Source of the DNA: Russula earlei | Lineage: Eukaryota; Basidiomycota; Agaricomycetes; Russulales; Russulaceae | DNA length: 64,000 nt | Direction of reading: 5' to 3' | Assembly (NCBI GenBank): GCA_025769875.1 | Contig: JAGFNK010000095.1 | Coordinates: 62,001 to 126,000, forward strand | In this document: in pieces, positions 48,027 to 58,963 of the stretch | Layout: every line of letters begins with the position of its first letter | How positions within the stretch are numbered: position 1 is the stretch's first letter | Made by a program: the position numbers and the translations under genes | Notes under the pieces: generated by a model | What the model was told of the DNA's origin: nothing | What the model saw: only the letters and a program-made list of their open reading frames with translations | The model's database searches: none

Positions 48027-48180
48027 GAGGGTTTAGGGGGTTGAAATGGAGGGGTAGAGTAAGGTATGGTGAGCAGCTCTGGGAAGGGAAGAACACCCTG
48101 TCGTCGTCCTGGAGTAGGAGTGGACAGGGTGGACGGTTGATGAATAAGCCACACAACTCTTTATGTGCTCGCTTTACGCA
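47792..48180. repeat. Inner inverted repeat, left copy
   Basis: Reverse complement of 50232-50617. It covers the 5' flank and first exon of the SAM-like gene up to the codons for NAEAGEL. Confidence 0.85.
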
Positions 48181-49019
48181 ACAACAGGGCCCACACATGA
48201 GGCGCCCGTGCAGGCGTCATAGCGAGTTCATGGACACGGGTGAGAACATGGGGAGCAGGTTGTAGGGGGAAAGGCCAGCACAGCTGATTTCATAGCCAGC
48301 ATGTTAAGGCTCCAAAGTGCCTTAAATAAGATCAATGGTCGCGTCTGTAAACACGTCCTACCAATGCAGATATGCTTGAGTCAAGCAAGCAATACTCGTG
48401 GAGGGGAAGGAGTGTTAGATCCTTCTAGAGTATGACAACAAGATGAGAGGGGCTCTGCAGACGGGGTAGGAGTCAACTGTTTGGGATTGGCAAACTAAGT
48501 CGAGCTTAAGGCTCAACTGTTTCTACTGGAGGCTTTATATAGCCCTACAGGGATAAGGTTCATACTACTGTAGTACTGGTTGGTGCTATAGAAGCAAAAG
48601 GCAGCTCATAGAAGCGAGGTTGCTTCTATGTAAATGATCTCGGTGCTGGAAGCATTAAGTGCTTCCCCAATCAAGGAATCGACGTACGTGGCGGTACAGG
48701 AACATCTGGGACAGAAGCAATGCTACTCATTGCTTCTTCAGTACATCTTCTGAAAGATACGATCAACGCGCTCCGAATGTGATATCAAGGAACATAAACG
48801 ATCAAGATCTGACGCACGCATAATGCAAATGGTGCAGTCCATAGTTCAGGTGTTCCGGCATCTTCCGGACCCCAAACCACTCGGTAACACAGCAGCCGTG
48901 AGTGGTGGGGGTCTCCTGCTGCTCGGGGCAGCAGTTGGCTTGGGGTCCAATGATGTTCAAGGCCGGAATGGTAGCTTTGCAAGGTACAATACAGTACAAC
49001 AGGGGACACCACAGTAACT
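48181..49019. other. Element interior, LTR-like AT-rich stretch
   Basis: No gene is seen. A segment from about 48412 (TGTTAGATCC...) with a TATATAG box near 48537 looks like an LTR insertion, but I could not find matching target duplications. Confidence 0.4.
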
Positions 49020-50195
49020 TCAGATATAGTGACATTTGTGGAACCAACCTGCTGTGTCATCCGACGTAACAGAGAATGCTGCCCTATACAGGAAAACCCA
49101 CACATCGGTATCATCACCACCCAAGTCAGCACGAGCCACACCCCCATTCCGACGAACGTAGGCCTTGATCTTTGAAAATGCGAGTTCGATTGGATTAAAA
49201 TCAGGAGAGTATGGTGGCAGGTAAAGGAGCCGACATCCCCTTCATCAAATGAGCAATACATCAGCATGAGAAAACAATATGATACCTTTCTTCGACCATT
49301 TGGAGTATTCGTGGACTTCTATGAATGCACGCATTGTCCAGTGATCAATACTGAGTTCTTGCCAGGGAAGGGATTCATTTTCGAAAGTAGACCTTGGATG
49401 AAGCTGGTATATAGTTCAGATGTGAAAGAACCCTCAACCAGCTGGCTATAGATGATGCCATCGAGCGAGAGCGCTGGGAGAAGCGAATAACTGGATACTT
49501 TGTATTCTAGTCTGTTGTAGATATAGATAGCAGGACACACTGTTTTCCTCGAATGAAAAAGCTCTTCCTTACCGCTGCTTGCCCTGACATCACCCATGCT
49601 CGCCCTCGAAGGTCAGTTCGGCGATCAAAGGAGCTTTCGTCCACAAAAACCTGCCTGCTCTGCGGTATAGGTGATGCCAAAGGTATACCAATACTGAAGG
49701 CGCAGGTCCTCGTTGCGCTCTAGTGCATTTTTGCTCAGCTGGGCAAGTCAGTGCACTTGAGTGTGAACTCAAGGTGAAATGACTTACCTTCTTCATCGTG
49801 AAGCCACTCCTTCTCAGGGTACGCCATATAGTCGTCAATGACACCTCAACGCCAGTCCTTTCTCTTAAAATATCTCTCAGCTCGTCAAGATAGGCATCCG
49901 GAGTATGGACGATGGTGCCTTGAAGAAACTAGCCAATATGCGCCACAGAATGAACTAGACAATGTGGGGAACTCACTTGTACTTCCTGCATTGTAAGGAT
50001 TCTATTTGCTGGTTGAAGTAGACTGTTTGGGTGATTGGCTGTTCCACGAGATCTGAAATCGGCCACAATGTGCTCTATAGTATGACGAGGAACTCCAGTG
50101 TGATGGGTGATATCATCAAGGGTCAATCTTGAAGACATGTGTAAGATAATCCAGCAGTGCATCATCAGACAATGCCCGGCCACGTGGCATATGTT
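49020..50195 (-). pseudogene. IS630/Tc1-like DDE transposase, decayed
   Basis: Minus strand from ATG about 50195: MPRGRALSDDALL, a helix-turn-helix region LTLDDITHHTGVPRHTIEHI, then PDAYLDELRDILRERTGVEV and TIWRTLRRSGFTMKK, as in basidiomycete IS630-type transposases. Catalytic parts: FVDESSFDRR (first Asp), PALSLDGIIYSQLVEGSF, DNACIHRSPRILQMVEE (second Asp) and LPPYSPDFNPIELAFSKIK (Glu). Two or three 45-55-nt introns can be placed. The frame shifts near 50150, near 49650 and at about 49347, just before the second Asp. Family is clear; this copy is inactive as it stands. Confidence 0.85.
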
Positions 50196-50231
50196 TAGTT
50201 GAATGTGCGAAAAGTGTGATGTAAAGAAAGC

Positions 50232-50617
50232 GTAAAGCGAGTGCGTAAAGAGTCGTGTGGCTTATTCATCAACCGTCCACCTGTCCACTCCTACTCCAGG
50301 ACGACGACAGGGCGTTCTTCCCTTCCCAGAGCTGCTCACCATACCTTGCTCTACCCCTCCATTTCAACCCCCTAAACCCTCATGGGCTCGAAGCAACGTG
50401 CTTCAAAACGCCGGCCTGCATCTGACACGTACTACTGGCCAAAGGAAGGCTGCCCAAAAAAAAACTGGTGGAAATGAAAGTGACAGCTCAGGCACTCCCA
50501 CTCGACCGAAGCGATCACAACCACGAGCTCAGGCTTCCAAGACATCCCTTCCTGCTATTGATGAGGATGGGGAGGAAGAGTCCTATGCCTATGTAAATGC
50601 AGAAGCCTGGGAACTCA
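50232..50617. repeat. Inner inverted repeat, right copy (truncated SAM-like exon 1)
   Basis: Plus-strand copy of the 5' flank and exon 1 of the SAM-like gene (MGSKQRASKRRPASD region, then ESDSSGTPTRPKRS). It stops after NAEAWEL, 38 bases before the right terminal arm begins. Confidence 0.85.
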
Positions 50618-50654
50618 CTACAGCACAAACGCACGGACCACAAGACATGCAAAA

Positions 50655-52030
50655 TTGTCGCAAAGGCGCACGGCCTCGATGTCGACTCACCCACACAGCT
50701 ATATGGCTGGCCGCGAATCGCTTACAAGAGTACATATGTGCGTATTCCTTTTCGTGCCATCTCCTCTTCGTCCTCACATCATCATCATCGTCGCCGCCAG
50801 CATGCCACCCTCGCCCCCATCAACCACCGCACGCCCTCGCCCTCAACGCCCCCGCCTTCACCATGCACCGATGAGTCCCAACGCACAGCCGAAGAGCCCC
50901 GTACCACGCCGCCGTCTTCGTTGCCATCGGACGGTGTTGCTACTGTACATTTCGGTATGCTTTTCTCCCCTTTTTTACTAGACTCTCACTTTAGTTAGTC
51001 AGAGATCTGCACGCCGCCTATGCGTCCATTTCCCAGCCTGCCGCCGTCTTCCCTCTCCCTTTCTACTTCCACGCCCCCTCGCTCCTCTACCTCGCATCTG
51101 CCATCCAAGTTCTCCAATCATCCCACCCACAATCGCAGTTCAGGCAGCGCCATCAGCGCCCAAGCGACCACCCACCAGCACTCTCCCTATCCCCCCTCCA
51201 GCCTCTCCTTTGCATCGTCTCCCCCTCCTCGCGTCGCGACTCGACCACACCCCTCATCACCACACCTGGCCTCGGCCATTGTTCACAAATCGCCACATGC
51301 CACTACCACAGCCTGCTGGAGACCACGACTCGATACCTCGCGTTGTCCAGCTTCGGTCCCCTTCTCACGTCTAGATTTCCTTTCATATGCCTGTCTTTTG
51401 TGCTTTTCCTGTCCCTTAGCCTTAGTTCCCACCTGTATCTGCTACCTATGTTGAATAAAGTTGCCCTGTTGTTCCCTTATCATCTGTGTGAACCTGAGTG
51501 CAGTCGAATGAACAAACACGTTCTCGCGTTCCCGCTAGGTGCTCCTCCTCTTTGGAGCTTCAGTCTTATGAAGTCATTCTGCATTCTTGGACACACTTTA
51601 CCGCCCCATGGGCTCAGGTGTGCACTTCCTGGGGGGGCTCCTTCCTGGCACACGACCGTGCTACTGTCACACGATATGAGGGAAACGACGTTGCACACCA
51701 CAACGCTTGAGTCAAAAACACTATGGGGCTGCCTCAAGACAGCCCATGGGTACAACATGAGGGAAAAATAATAGATATAGACAATGATTTTGAGTTGTAA
51801 TTCATCTAATACACATGTGGAGGTGGCTTGAGTCCAGCTCCACCAATTCTCACTCAAATCTCATGAAAACAATGGGGCTGCCTAGCCCTCATTCAGGCGA
51901 TTCAGGGACAATAAGTTTCATGTGAATTGAAGCTGTTTTGAGGGAGATATTCGCCCCGCACTGTTTGAGAGGGTTTTCTGTGCCGATTTGGGTGGAATTC
52001 AAACTCCGCCAAGTGCGCTGAAAACGGCAA
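50655..52030. repeat. Right terminal inverted repeat arm (about 1.38 kb)
   Basis: Reverse complement of the left arm 43853-45222, ending GAAAACGGCAA next to TA. Confidence 0.88.
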
Positions 52031-52032
52031 TA

Positions 52033-53022
52033 ATGGGGCCTTAACCACCAGATTATGTCCATCCAGCCACATGAGTTGTCCTTCTTTGAGTTTCCTTGGT
52101 TCTTCTGATGGTTTGATGCATTTCAGAAGTTGTTCCTGTGCCCTGGATCATACCTGTTCTATGATTTTGAGATGTGTTTCAGCCTCTGGGACAGATATAT
52201 CCATTGTAGTCCATTTGGCAGTTGGATTGAAACCAAGGAGAAGTTCATGTGGTGTGTGCCTGGTGCCCTCATGTTGCCAAGTATTGTGAGCAAACTCAGC
52301 GATGGGGAGTAATGTGTGCCAATCGTTTTGCCATCCATTTACAAATTCCCTCAGATAAGTCTCTATCCAGAGGTTCATCCACTTGGTTTGTCCATCTGTG
52401 TGTGGGTGAAAGGCAGTGCTCAAATTTTGTTTGATCCCTGTGGCTTTACAGATGGCCCTGGTGAAGTTCCCTTTGAAATGGGGGTCTCTGTCAGAGATAA
52501 TCCTCTTGGGCATTCCGAACCATGGAAATAGATTAGCCAGGTACTTGATGGCAATGCCCAGACCATCTATGGTTTTATTGCAGGGGATAAACTTTGTGGC
52601 CTTTGAACAGCCTTGATCGACAATAGTGACAATGGAATCATATGATCCGGACTTTGGAAGATCCATGATAAGGTCCATTGAAACATATTGGAAGGGGCCA
52701 GCTGACACATTTGTATCAAATGGTTGGAGTGGCACATGTTTCAGGGTGGTGATGGCTTTAGATTCTTGACATTTAGCGCATCCCTTGACATAGAGGTGGA
52801 GTATAGGCCCTTCATATTTCCTTCTTATAAGATCCCAAGTGTTAGTGATGCCAAGGTGTCCTCCCACTGGGGAATCATGGACTTCCTTCAAGACTTCCCA
52901 TTGTAAAACAGGATCATCAGGCAGGTAAGTGTGTAAGGGGAGTGACTTGTGTGAGTAAGCTTTGTGTGCAAAAGCTTCCTGGTTATTGCCAAAGGTATGG
53001 TTAAGGGTAGGAGCATGAGTTT
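52033..53022 (-). pseudogene. Gypsy pol: integrase zinc and catalytic domains
   Basis: The minus strand reads HDSPVGGHLGIT...GCAKCQESK (HHCC zinc-binding part), SMDLIMDLP (first Asp), IISDRDPHFKGNF (second Asp), then HTDGQTKWMN, where Gypsy integrases normally have GQTER.N. The catalytic Glu is thus Lys (GAG to AAG) and the next Arg is Trp (CGG to TGG), both transitions. AEFAHNTWQH follows. It ends at the inserted element at 52031. Confidence 0.88.
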
Positions 53023-53027
53023 CAGGG

Positions 53028-54245
53028 TGTCAAGACACGTACTGCTGATCAGTAAGGACTCAGGAGCAGGTGGGCAAGGGTCGGAACAGATGGTACGTGG
53101 TGTAAACGGCTTTGAGCAGGAGGACGAGCCAAACGACTAGAAGATACCAGATGGGGACTGGTATGTGTTGCAGAAGGCAGAGGCAAAGAGTAGAGGCCAG
53201 TGCAGCAAGGGGCTTTAAACAAGGCGGTCGTTGAAGAGTACCTTGAAGACGAGGGAAGACTTTAAACTGAGCGGTCGCAGGGGAGTACCCAGGAGGATGA
53301 GAGTATCACAAATGGACAGTCTTGTTGAACCGGAACCCAAACGGATCAAAGAAGGCGAAGACCTTCATACAAGGTTCAAGATCCGCTTATAGATGTTACG
53401 TGTTAGACAGAACTTTAGTATATGCACTTATGGCAATAGGGTTACGCATACTACGTTATCTATCACAAGATGCAGCCTTATGCTGTATCTAGAACGTTTC
53501 CACAACACGCGTCACTGAATGCGCGATATAGTGGACACCTGTAGTCACCTCTTTTGGACTTAGGAACAGCCCTGGGTCATAGAGGTATAAATACCATACT
53601 TGTAGACAAGTATACATATCGCTCTACACCCCAATATCACTTGAGCATTAGCACAACCTCTAAGGTGGGTTGCTTGGCCTGTTAGCTGCGCTCTATGCTG
53701 CGCAACAAGTCTGACGACTGCCATGCTTCATTGGGGCTTATATACAGTGTACAGGGTCGATTACAAAGAACTGGGACTATTCTAAACTCTTTGGTACCAT
53801 CCAATAGGACTACAGAGGCATAAACTTGCTTGTGTCAAGTTTCAGGCTTACTGAGCGCATTACTGATCATTGTGGAGCGATGACATCATTATGATGTCAC
53901 TGTGGAGCGCTTAGTGAGCCTATGAGGTCACTGTGGAGTCGCTCAGTCAGCCATGATGTCATTGGAGCCTTGATGACATCAGATGAGTTATGCAACAGTT
54001 TCTAAGAGTTCGTGCCACTGTTTTGGGTTCTTGGTGGCTGGGTGACCATGTGGCTGCCACGCGATGATTACCCGATTAGGAAATGGGTGCCTGGTTGTGT
54101 TATAGTGCCTTTGCAATAGCGATATCTTGTACCGCAGGAGGGATAGCCCAGAAAATGGAAGGGAGTTGGCAATGCAAAGTGAGAGAGGTCTCTCTTGAGT
54201 GAAATAGGACAATCGATGGCCAGGACCTGGCCTTGGTTCATAACA
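53028..54245 (+). mobile_element. Solo LTR (about 828 bp net) in Gypsy pol, itself interrupted
   Basis: TGTCAAGACA...GGTTCATAACA flanked by CAGGG at 53023-53027 and 54246-54250. It contains a further insertion at 53323-53707. It is the same family, in opposite orientation, as 54332-55160. Confidence 0.88.
53323..53707 (+). mobile_element. Small solo LTR (385 bp) nested in the 53028 LTR
   Basis: TGTTGAACCGG...GCGCAACA flanked by AGTCT at 53318-53322 and 53708-53712. The sister LTR at 54332-55160 shows the uninterrupted site. A fragment of the same family lies at 37405-37453. Confidence 0.85.
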
Positions 54246-54331
54246 CAGGGATGTTTGCCATTTGCAAGTGCTCGTTGAAGACATGATCAGGTAGGAGTGT
54301 GATAGCTTTGTCATGGATGTTTTCTCCTTTG

Positions 54332-55160
54332 TGTTATGAACCAAGGCCAGGTCCTGGCCATATATTGTCCTATTTCACTCAAAGAGAAACCTCTCTTACT
54401 TTGCATTGTCAACACACTTCTGATTCTTGGGCTACTCCCCCTGTGGTGCAAGATATCGCTATTGCAAAGGCACTATGACATGACCAGGCACCCATTTCCT
54501 AATCGGGTAATCATTGCGTGGCAGCCACATGGCCACTCAGCCACCAGGGACCCGAAACAGTGGCATGGACTCCTACAACTCATTGCATAACTCATATGAT
54601 GTCATTTAGCTCCAATGACATCATGGCTGACTGAGCAACTCCACAATGACTTCATGGGCTCACTAAGTGCTCCACAGTGACATCATAAAGATGTCATCGC
54701 TCCACAATGATCAGTAATATGCTCAGTAAGCCCAAAACCTGACACAAGCAAGTTTATGCCCCTGTAGTCCTATTGGAAGGTACTGAGGAGTCTAGAATAG
54801 TTCCAGTCCTTTGTAATCAACCCTGTACACAGTATATAAGCCCCAATGTAGCATGGAAGTCATCAGACTGTCCATTTGTGATACTCTCCTTCCAAAGTAC
54901 TCCTCAGCGACTGCTTTGTTTAAAGTCCTCCTTCTCGTCTTCAAGGTACTCTTCAATGACCCCCTTGTTTAAAGCCCCCTGGCTACACTGGCCTCTAGTC
55001 TTCACCTCTGTCTCTTGCAACACCTACCAGTCCCCTTCTGGTACCTTATTGTCGTTTGGCTCGTCCTCCTGTTCAACGCTGTTTACGCTGCGTACCATCT
55101 GTTCCGACCCTTGCCCACCTGCTCCTGAGTCCTTAGTGATCAGCAGTACATGTCTTGACA
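54332..55160 (-). mobile_element. Solo LTR (829 bp) in Gypsy pol, opposite orientation
   Basis: Reverse complement reads TGTCAAGACA...GGTTCATAACA. It is flanked by CTTTG at 54327-54331 and 55161-55165. Only 86 bases of Gypsy pol (54246-54331) separate it from the LTR at 53028-54245, so together they form a 2.1 kb imperfect palindrome. Confidence 0.88.
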
Positions 55161-55165
55161 CTTTG

Positions 55166-57060
55166 TGATCAGGTTGTCGTGATAGAATATTGGCAACAGT
55201 ATTGGACATTCCAGGGATACTTGTCAACTTGAAGTTGTATTCCTGGAGAAGGGCCATCCACCTTGCTTGACGTGGTGAAAGATCCTGGGGTTTGCGGAAG
55301 TAGGCCAGATTGGCATGGTCTGTACAAACAGTTACTTCATGTCATGCCCCAAGTAGCCAGTGTCAATATTCTTTAAGGACAGATACTATAGCAAGTAGTC
55401 CTCTGTCATGGATATCATAGTTCCTTTCTGCTGGTAGTAGTGATCTTGAATAATATACCAGAGGATGGATACCATCTTCAAATTGCTGAGATATAGTGGC
55501 TCCCAAAGCGAAAGAGGAGGCATCAGCATCAATAATGAAAGGTTTGTTGAAGTCTGGGTTGTGAAGAACAGGGTAATGGGTGAAGATATTCTTGAGAATA
55601 TTGAACGATGATTCTGTGTAATTATCCCAGACCCAAGGTTTGTTCTTCTTTGTGAGCCAGAATAAAGGTTGAACAATATCTGAATATTTTGGAATGAAGT
55701 TGCGATAGTAGTTCCCAAATCCAAGGAAGGAGTGTAATTCATGTAGATTGGTAGGAGGTTTCCAATCATGAATTCCCTTGACTTTGATTGGGTCCATCTT
55801 GATCATTCCTTTGCTGATAATGACACCCAGATAGTCAATTTCTTCTTTGTGGAATTGACATTTCTCAGGTTTAAGGAAGAGGTCATTATCTTGAAGCTTC
55901 TTAAAGATGCAAGTAACAAGGTCTTTGTGATACTCCCATCCTTTAGATGCTTGTGTGGCAATGATGCCATTGTCCATGTAGATGTGGAACTCCATATCAT
56001 GATGATTGAGTTCTTCTCTAAAGATATCTATCATTGACCATAGATTGGAAGGTGGCAGGGGTGTTAGTGAGACCAAAGGTCATCACCATGGGTTCAAATA
56101 AGCCCTTGTTTGTTTTAAATGCTGCCTTCTATTGGTCACCATCTTTGATGTGTACGTTGTTATAACCCCATTGTACGTCGAACTTAGTGAAGTATTGTTT
56201 ACTTCCTAAGCAAGTGATGATTTCAGGAATAAGAGGAAGGGGGGTTTTGTTTTCAACAGTGATTGTATTAAGACGTCTATAGTCTTGGACGTAGCATCGT
56301 TTGCCATCTTTCTGGCCTACAAATAAGCAAGGAGAGGCCTATGGTGACTTTGAAGGACATATATATCCTTTTTCCAAGTGTTCCTTTAGGAATTCATCTT
56401 GGGCCTGTTGTTCCACTGGTGCAAGAGGGTAGATCTTGCAATTGAGTGTAGATGGAGTGTCAGGGATTAGGTCTATGGCATGATCCCAAGTTTTGGAAGT
56501 AGGAAAGTGATGAGAGGCTTCTTCAGAAAAGAGCCTTTCAAAGTGATGATAGTCGGGAGGAACTAAATCCTTCCAGTCCTTCTTGTCCTGATCAGCTGCT
56601 TGTGCAGCTAACTGGGTAGAAGTGCTGATCTTTGCTACTCTAATTGGAGTAGGATCAAAGCATGGGGGTATAGGAAGTCATTTGATCCATTTGTCAGCAT
56701 CCCAAGTAGAGGCTAGAACAGTATCCTCAAGGGTTCCTTTGGTCCAATCAACAGCAGGGTTGGTAGCACAGAGGAATGGGAAGCCCAGAAGCATGTCATC
56801 GGTTGATATTTCAGTGATATAGAAGCGAATTCAGTGTTCTTGTCCTTTAAATCGAATGTAAAGGTCAACTGCTTCTGTGACAGTTCTGGCTTTGTTGTGA
56901 GTACCATCTACATTGCGCATGACCTTTGGCTTTTGTAGAGTAGTAACTGGGAGTTTATAATGAGTGATGATATTCTTGTGGATGAAATTGTCAGTTGCTC
57001 CACTATTGAGTAGAGCAATGAGATTGGCCCTTCATCCACTAGTGTGTATTTGAACAGGAA
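55166..57060 (-). pseudogene. Gypsy pol: protease, reverse transcriptase, RNase H
   Basis: Minus-strand order: protease-like ALLNSGATDNFI (normally D-S-G; here N-S-G), then [40 protein letters not shown] and FHIYMDNGIIATQ, where the catalytic YMDD is YMDN, GFGNYYRNFI, then RNase H DADASSFALGATISQ and YDIHDRGLLAIV. At least seven stops interrupt it (about 57023, 56832, 56681, 56339, 56131, 55361 and 55337). Most are TGA where relatives have CGA (Arg), and others TAG where relatives have TGG (Trp). All are C-to-T or G-to-A changes. Confidence 0.88.
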
Positions 57061-57095
57061 CTTTGATTGAATTGAGTCTTGCTACAAATACATCA

Positions 57096-58340
57096 CTAGG
57101 GAAGACAGCTTGAATTAAGGCTGGGTAATTCAAGCTGGGGAAAATCCATGCTGTTATTGACCATGGCAGTAGCCCATGAGCAACGTTGTTCTTCAGAATA
57201 TCCAGACATTATAGCCGCAACTTCCTCAGGAGATGGTCCATCATTATAAGTTTGTGTCTCCTGTTGAGTAGGTTGTTGGACTGGTTGATCATCAGGGAGA
57301 TTTTCCTGATAATATTCAATTGGTTGTTTGTCAGTTTGAGCTAAGTGAACATGAGTGTTGACCTGTTCTTCAGGGTAGTACAGTTCCTGGTATTCATCTG
57401 GTTCTATAACTTCAACCAGACGTGTTTTCATAGGAACTGATTTGAAAGTGGTTGACTTGTTAGGACATCTGCTAGCAATATGTCCTTGTTTAGAGCAAAG
57501 GAAGCAATGACCTTCAACTTGGTGTTGTTTCTTCTCTTGCTCAGTAGTGGCCACTCTAGTGCGATCAACATCCATTGGAACAACTTGATTGTTGCCCCTA
57601 GGAATAAACTGACCAGTAGGGTTCCTTGGTACAAAGGTAGGATTGACCCTAGGAGGCGGTCCAGGAGGAGGGCGGAATGTAGTGTTGGTAGGGCAGAAAT
57701 TAAGGAAACGTTGGGGATTACGCGTGATATTGCGTATATCTCCCATATAGCTTTGCCTAACAGCATATTTGTTGTGTTCCTTTCTAGCTGCTTCAGCCCA
57801 TTCTGCGAAGTTGGTAGGTAGGGTTTCCCTTGTTAGGACATTATTGAGGAGTGGCCTACTAAGACCTCTAGCGAAATAGTCTAGAGTTCCATTTGCATTT
57901 AGGTCATATCCTGTGTTGTTAGCAAGGTTGGTAAAGGTGGTGATGTAGGTATCAAGGTCAGGTCCCTGTTGCCTTAGAACAGCTAACTTATTGAACACTT
58001 TTTGCCTTTTATGGGTGTCGGTGAAGGCAGTGTTAAACACAGTTCTAAAGCCGTTCCATAGGGCTTCATCAGTCCTGAGTATTCCAAGAGTGTTGACACT
58101 ATTGTTGACTGTTTCCAGTTGAGTATCAACCCAGTGGTCCACATTAGGGCCCCTTATAAAGGATAGACAAGCGTTAACTCGTCTATAGAGATTGTTGAAG
58201 AGAGAGTTTTCATCATTCATATTGCAAAAGATGGCAAACTCTCTCATGAATTTGGAGGATTGGGAGTGGTCTCCATCAAAGATAGATGGTGGGTTTCCCC
58301 TGACTGCTCCATTAGAAGGGATTGGGACTATGGCAGCCAT
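57096..58340 (-). CDS. Gypsy gag with CCHC zinc knuckle
   Basis: An uninterrupted frame of 414 residues from ATG 58340. The retrotransposon capsid part runs from PPSIFDGDHSQSSKFMREF through WVDTQLETVN and DLDTYITTFTNLANNTGYD to YFARGLSRPLLNNV. A Pro-rich stretch and the knuckle CFLCSKQGHIASRCP lie at about 282-296. The C-terminal tail is acidic and Gln-rich. The frame is open upstream with a Pro/Thr repeat (PRPPTPPTPPTPP), so the true start may be further 5'. It would assemble the particle that packages element RNA. It is the only long intact frame of the element. Confidence 0.9.
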   Translation of the reverse strand: MAAIVPIPSNGAVRGNPPSIFDGDHSQSSKFMREFAIFCNMNDENSLFNNLYRRVNACLSFIRGPNVDHWVDTQLETVNNSVNTLGILRTDEALWNGFRTVFNTAFTDTHKRQKVFNKLAVLRQQGPDLDTYITTFTNLANNTGYDLNANGTLDYFARGLSRPLLNNVLTRETLPTNFAEWAEAARKEHNKYAVRQSYMGDIRNITRNPQRFLNFCPTNTTFRPPPGPPPRVNPTFVPRNPTGQFIPRGNNQVVPMDVDRTRVATTEQEKKQHQVEGHCFLCSKQGHIASRCPNKSTTFKSVPMKTRLVEVIEPDEYQELYYPEEQVNTHVHLAQTDKQPIEYYQENLPDDQPVQQPTQQETQTYNDGPSPEEVAAIMSGYSEEQRCSWATAMVNNSMDFPQLELPSLNSSCLP

Positions 58341-58963
58341 AGCAGGAGGAGGTGGAGCAGGAGGTGTAGGTGGAGTAGGAGGAGTAGGAGGTCTAGGAGT
58401 GGGTACACGAGCGATACCAAAGATCCTTTGTGGTACAGGAAGTGGTTCTGGTGCTGGTGCAGCTTCTACAGCTAGATGTATAGGAGATAACCTAGGTGAA
58501 GGTTGTCTGGTTCAAGGTTGAGAGGAAGGTCGATCTGAATCTTCAGCAGAAGATAAATGATGTCTTCCAAGAGAGGGTGAAGGTTGATAATGAAAGAGTT
58601 GGTACTGGGGGTCTGATTGATCCCAAGTTCCTAAACCATTTTCTTCATTATCAAGGACAAGGCCTTCGTGAGTGGCATATTCAAGATGAAGTCCAACATC
58701 TTGTCTGTTGAGTTTATACCAATGTCCGTTGATGAATTTGATAGGCCAAAAAAGTTTGTCAATGAGGAGGTGTATCCTGTTTCTGGTGGATTGTCATGCC
58801 AAAAGGCTTTGCCAGTGATTCATTCCAGTAGGTTGTCTTGATTTTGTTGAGTGACGAGTTGATGTTCAAGAGGGTTTGATGAGGTAGCTGGTTCAATATA
58901 GGGTTCAGAGAGGACAGGTAGGTTTGATGTAGAAGCTGTTATGAAAAGTTAAGCTTGGTCTGA
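58341..58963 (-). other. Gypsy leader and primer-binding region
   Basis: Between the 5' LTR and the gag ATG. Directly inside the LTR the minus strand reads TCAGACCAAGC, where a primer-binding site is expected, but I could not match it to a tRNA. The low-complexity Pro/Ala-coding stretch at 58340-58480 may belong to gag. Confidence 0.5.

Larger units (their letters stand above)
43853..52030. mobile_element. 8,178-bp TA-flanked inverted-repeat element (IS630/Tc1-like) with cargo ORFs
   Basis: Both ends read TTGCCGTTTTCAGCGC inwards, and each is preceded by TA (43851-43852 and 52031-52032). Taking out the element and one TA restores a continuous integrase frame (..VVKAPLKKLAPQ..). The terminal repeats are about 1.37 kb. 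Inside: a small spliced ORF (45369-45615), a SAM-like gene (46397-48026), a decayed transposase (49020-50195) and an inner inverted repeat. TA targeting and the transposase type agree with the IS630-Tc1-mariner superfamily; its size and arm length are far outside the usual 1-3 kb. Confidence 0.85.

Noticed and set aside
43853..52030. Reading the 1.37 kb arms as two inverted LTRs
   Set aside because: Ends are not TG...CA, the flanking duplication is TA not 5 bp, and an IS630-type transposase lies inside.
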